Origin: Gemmatimonadetes bacterium T265
Lineage (GTDB): Bacteria > Gemmatimonadota > Gemmatimonadetes > Gemmatimonadales > Gemmatimonadaceae
DNA: 64,000 nt
NCBI GenBank assembly: GCA_019973575.1
Contig: BPUI01000002.1
Location: 558,001-622,000, forward strand
Reading direction: 5' to 3'
Below, piece after piece: positions 61,500 to 64,000 of the stretch; the first letter of the stretch is position 1; each line of letters opens with the position of its first letter. Under the pieces are notes generated by a model. The model saw nothing but the letters and a program-made list of their open reading frames with translations, made no database searches and was not told the DNA's origin. The translations under genes were made by a program, and so were the position numbers.

Positions 61500-61993
61500 C
61501 GCCGGCGCACCGGCGGTACCTGCGCGCCGAGTCGGCGCTGAGCGCGGCGATCAACGGGGCGATCAGCGTGGGGTTCGTGCTGGCCGTCTTCCACGGGCAG
61601 CCCCGCGTCGGCGCGGACGCGCTCGTGCGCGACGCGCTGCCGCAGAGCTTCATGGTCGCCCTCATGGGCTCGGCCGTGCCGACGCTCGTCACCCGGCGGC
61701 GGCTGCGCGCGGGCGCCGTCGCGCCGCTCCCGGTGGCGGGCGCGGCAATGCCCGCGAACGTTGCCGTCCGGGCGGTGCTGATCGCCGTGCCGGTGGCCGT
61801 GGTCGCCGTGGCGGCGCACTGGCTGCTCCTGCCCCGCCTGCTCTCCGCGGCCGTCCCGTTCGGGCGCGTGCTGGCCGGCAAGGCCCTGTACGGCGCGCTC
61901 CTCGGCGCGGGCGTGACCTGGTTCGCGGTGCGGGCGGCGCTCGCCGACGGCGAGCGCGTCGGGGCGGACCGACCGCCGCGGGAGCTGGCGTGA
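61493..61993 (+). CDS. Polytopic membrane protein, unknown family
   Basis: A 166-residue protein with about four hydrophobic segments (INGAISVGFVLAVF, SFMVALMGSAVPTL, VAVRAVLIAVPVAVVAVAA, GKALYGALLGAGVTWFAV). Start GTG 61493 overlaps the esterase stop, and its stop overlaps the PobA GTG start. So it is firmly within the aromatic operon. No family recognised; a substrate uptake or efflux role is a guess. Confidence 0.65.
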   Translation: MLTPAHRRYLRAESALSAAINGAISVGFVLAVFHGQPRVGADALVRDALPQSFMVALMGSAVPTLVTRRRLRAGAVAPLPVAGAAMPANVAVRAVLIAVPVAVVAVAAHWLLLPRLLSAAVPFGRVLAGKALYGALLGAGVTWFAVRAALADGERVGADRPPRELA

Positions 61994-63195
61994 GCGCGCA
62001 CGAAGGGCGCACCGCGGTCGCGATCGTCGGCGCGGGGCCTGCGGGGCTGCTGCTCGGCCGGTTGCTCGACCAGGCCGGCGTCGATTCGGTGATCCTCGAG
62101 CGGCGCGACCGTGCGTACGTCGAGCGGCGGCTGCGCGCGGGGGTGTTGGAGCAGGGCACCGTAGACCTCCTGCGCGCGGCCGGCGCGGGGGAGCGCATGG
62201 ACCGCGAGGGGCTCGTGCACGAGGGCTTCTTCCTGCAGTTCGACGGCGTGCGCCACCGCATCCCGATGACCGAGCTGACCGGCGGGCGCTCGATCACGGT
62301 CTACGGGCAGCACGAAGTGGTGAAGGACCTCGTCGCGGCGCGGTTGGGCGAGGGCGGCCACGCGGGCGGTGGGCCGCTCCACTTCGAGGTCGGCGACCTC
62401 TCGGTGCACGGCGTCGACGCCGACGGGCCGACGGTGCGCTTCACGCGCGGCGGGGAGGCGCACGCGTTGCGCTGCGACTACATCGCGGGGTGCGACGGAT
62501 TCCACGGCGTGTGCCGCCGTGCGGTCCCGGCCGACGCGGTCCGGACTTACGAGCGCGCGTACCCGTTCGGCTGGTTAGGCATCCTCGCGGCCTCGCCGCC
62601 CGCGACGCACGAGCTGGTCTACGCGTACCACGACCGCGGCTTCGCACTCTCCAGCATGCGCTCGGCGACGGTGAGCCGGCTGTACGTGCAGTGCGCGCCG
62701 GACGACGCGGTGGCGGCGTGGCCCGACGAGCGGGTGTGGGCGGAGCTTCACGCGCGCCTCGACACCGCCGACGGCCCGCCGCTCGCGGAGGGGCCGGTGC
62801 TGGAGAAGGGGGTGACGGCGATGCGGAGCTTCGTGACCGAGCCGATGCGGTACGGGCGGCTGTTCTTGGCCGGGGACGCGGCGCACGTCGTGCCGCCGAC
62901 GGGGGCGAAGGGGATGAACCTCGCGGTCGCGGACGTGCGGGTGCTGGCCGAGGGCCTCGTGGCCTGCTACCGCGAGGGGCGTACGGACCTGCTCGACGCG
63001 TACTCCGAGACCTGCCTGCGGCGCGTGTGGCGGGCCGAACACTTCTCGTGGTGGATGACGAGCATGCTGCACCGCTTCCCGGGGGACGACGCGTTCGGGC
63101 AGCGGCTGCAGCTCTCGCAGCTCCGCTACACGTGCGCGTCGGTCGCCGCGGCGACGAGCCTGGCGGAGAACTACGTGGGGCTGGACCGTGTCTGA
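61990..63195 (+). CDS. pobA: 4-hydroxybenzoate 3-monooxygenase (PobA-like)
   Basis: A 401-residue flavoprotein (PobA is 394). FAD motifs GAGPAGLLLGRLL and LFLAGDAAHVVPPTGAKGMN, the RAGVLEQGTVDLL loop and the DYIAGCDGFHG motif all match PobA. It converts 4-hydroxybenzoate to protocatechuate with NADPH, the substrate of the pcaH product downstream. It overlaps both neighbours (GTGA upstream, 8 bases downstream). Confidence 0.92.
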   Translation: MSAHEGRTAVAIVGAGPAGLLLGRLLDQAGVDSVILERRDRAYVERRLRAGVLEQGTVDLLRAAGAGERMDREGLVHEGFFLQFDGVRHRIPMTELTGGRSITVYGQHEVVKDLVAARLGEGGHAGGGPLHFEVGDLSVHGVDADGPTVRFTRGGEAHALRCDYIAGCDGFHGVCRRAVPADAVRTYERAYPFGWLGILAASPPATHELVYAYHDRGFALSSMRSATVSRLYVQCAPDDAVAAWPDERVWAELHARLDTADGPPLAEGPVLEKGVTAMRSFVTEPMRYGRLFLAGDAAHVVPPTGAKGMNLAVADVRVLAEGLVACYREGRTDLLDAYSETCLRRVWRAEHFSWWMTSMLHRFPGDDAFGQRLQLSQLRYTCASVAAATSLAENYVGLDRV

Positions 63196-63739
63196 GCGAT
63201 CGCCTAACACGGACGGCGCGGCCGAGTCGCGGTTCGACGCCGGGACGCGGGTCCGGCGGGCCGTGCTCGGCGACGCGCACGTGGACCGGGCGCAGGCAGC
63301 GCAGACGGCGTTCGACGCGCCGTTCCAACGCTTCATCACCGAAACCGCGTGGGGGACGCTCTGGGCCGGGGACGCGCTCGACCGGCGCACGCGGAGTCTC
63401 GTCACGATCGCCGTCCTCGCGGCGTTGGGCCGGCACGAGGAGCTGGCGCTGCACCTCCGCGCGACGCGCAACACGGGGGCGACGCCCGAGGAGGTGCGCG
63501 AGGCGCTGATGCACGTGGCGGTGTACGCGGGCGTGCCCGCCGCGAACAGCGCGGTCGCGCTGGCCAAGCGCATCTTCGCGCCCGAAGCGGTCACCCCCGC
63601 GCAGGCGGGCGTCCACCCGCCCGAGGCGGGGGGGACCGCACGTCACGAGGGAGAGGTGGACCCCCGCGCGAACTCCCCGTCGCCCACACCCGGTGGACCC
63701 CCACTGTCGCGGGGTGACGACTCACCGCCGACCGAGTAG
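63188..63739 (+). CDS. pcaC: 4-carboxymuconolactone decarboxylase with repeat-derived tail
   Basis: A 183-residue protein. Residues 1-130 match PcaC: FQRFITETAWGTLWAGDALDRRTRSL, GRHEELALHLRATRNTGAT, EALMHVAVYAGVPAANSA. PcaC decarboxylates gamma-carboxymuconolactone in the protocatechuate branch. The last 50 residues (VTPAQAGVHPPEAGG...) are not family sequence: they are translation of palindromic repeats inserted at the gene end. Start GTG 63188 overlaps the pobA stop. Confidence 0.9.
   Translation: MSERSPNTDGAAESRFDAGTRVRRAVLGDAHVDRAQAAQTAFDAPFQRFITETAWGTLWAGDALDRRTRSLVTIAVLAALGRHEELALHLRATRNTGATPEEVREALMHVAVYAGVPAANSAVALAKRIFAPEAVTPAQAGVHPPEAGGTARHEGEVDPRANSPSPTPGGPPLSRGDDSPPTE
63587..63715. 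repeat. Cluster of palindromic GTGGACCCCCGC-type repeats inside the 3' end of pcaC
   Basis: 63587-63615 reads GTCACCCCCGCGCAGGCGGG then CGTCCAC, the reverse complement of the 53606 unit with one change. Degenerate GTGGACCCCC starts recur at about 63656 and 63693, and GCGGGGTGACGA closes at about 63710. The repeats are translated as the C-terminal extension of PcaC. Confidence 0.75.
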
Positions 63740-63743
63740 CCCG

Positions 63744-64000
63744 ATGAGTATCACCACGACGATCGGTGAGATCGTGCGCGGGGACGCGAGCGTCTTCCCG
63801 CCGTACCTGTATGAGGCGTACCGCTCGACGGTGCGGCGCGCGCCGCGCCTGCCGCTCGTCGAGGTGCCACTCACGCTCTCGGAACTGACCGGCCCCGGGC
63901 CCGCGGTCAGCGAGATCACGCCCGAAGACGCCGACCTGACGCGCAACGCCGGCACGGGCGGCGAGGCGGTCGGGCAGCGCATCATCGTCACGGGGCGCGT
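63744..64000 (+). CDS. pcaH: Protocatechuate 3,4-dioxygenase beta subunit, N-terminal part
   Basis: 85 codons before the window ends. The translation contains PPYLYEAYRSTVRRAPRLPL, LTLSELTGPGPAV and an incoming QRIIVTGR strand, the PcaH N-terminus. PcaH/PcaG cleave protocatechuate between the hydroxyls (ortho). It lies 4 bp after the pcaC stop. The active-site Tyr/His ligands lie beyond the edge. Confidence 0.9.
   Translation, partial: MSITTTIGEIVRGDASVFPPYLYEAYRSTVRRAPRLPLVEVPLTLSELTGPGPAVSEITPEDADLTRNAGTGGEAVGQRIIVTGR

Overview
The window is very GC-rich (roughly 70% or more by eye), densely packed bacterial DNA. Several traits point to Gemmatimonadota: a SusC/SusD outer-membrane pair in a high-GC, non-Bacteroidetes background, many short gene overlaps (ATGA, GTGA, TAGTG), frequent GTG/TTG starts, and a 23S-5S rRNA unit with no 16S beside it. 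The phylum is inferred from gene content; no marker comparison was run.

Layout, left to right. 1-862 (minus): the 5' end of ruvC, and yebC. 927-7302 (plus): a tightly overlapping cluster with an MsbA-like lipid ABC exporter, a glycosyltransferase, an LpxL/HtrB-type acyltransferase, a lone DppC-type permease, a class V aminotransferase and a small lipoprotein. It looks like an envelope-lipid locus with two extra genes. 7917-14344: a compact starch-type locus of SusC, SusD and a secreted GH13 alpha-amylase lipoprotein. 14423-22138: housekeeping genes (tyrS, PBP1A, a PHP hydrolase, an amidohydrolase-fold protein that has lost its metal ligands, ilvE, an HNH endonuclease).

22209-28402 (minus) is the most unusual block: an NtrY-like kinase, two paralogous small membrane coiled-coil proteins, a sigma-54 response regulator whose reading frame runs without a stop into an exported bactofilin-like/beta-barrel protein, and a DUF4390-like exported protein. 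28571-39767 holds an acyl-CoA ligase, a NYN-LOTUS RNase-like protein, a 3-methyladenine glycosylase, a small HIRAN protein, a tdh-ankyrin-kbl threonine-degradation operon, a 54-codon small gene beside a methyltransferase-like gene, mutM and an RlmI-like methyltransferase.

39852-43545 is the 23S-5S rRNA unit, with two promoters in tandem and a strong terminator hairpin. 43580-52157 carries an HD-domain protein, mltG-ruvX-rho, an MCE/MlaD protein, tRNA-Arg(CCG) and a second, normal kinase/NtrC pair. 52394-55974 holds a beta-propeller lipoprotein, dispersed palindromic repeats and small exported proteins. 56021-64000 is an aromatic-catabolism region: a bicupin dioxygenase and an extradiol (VOC) dioxygenase on the minus strand, diverging from an MhpA-like hydroxylase, FAH hydrolase, HSL-type esterase, a membrane protein, PobA, PcaC and the start of PcaH.

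Two window-wide signals stand out. The heptamer GTTAGGC/GCCTAAC is strongly over-represented and often falls in frame as Leu-Gly (TTA GGC), although TTA is otherwise rare. A GTA(A/T)GTTG element recurs just upstream of genes and is a candidate -10 promoter motif.
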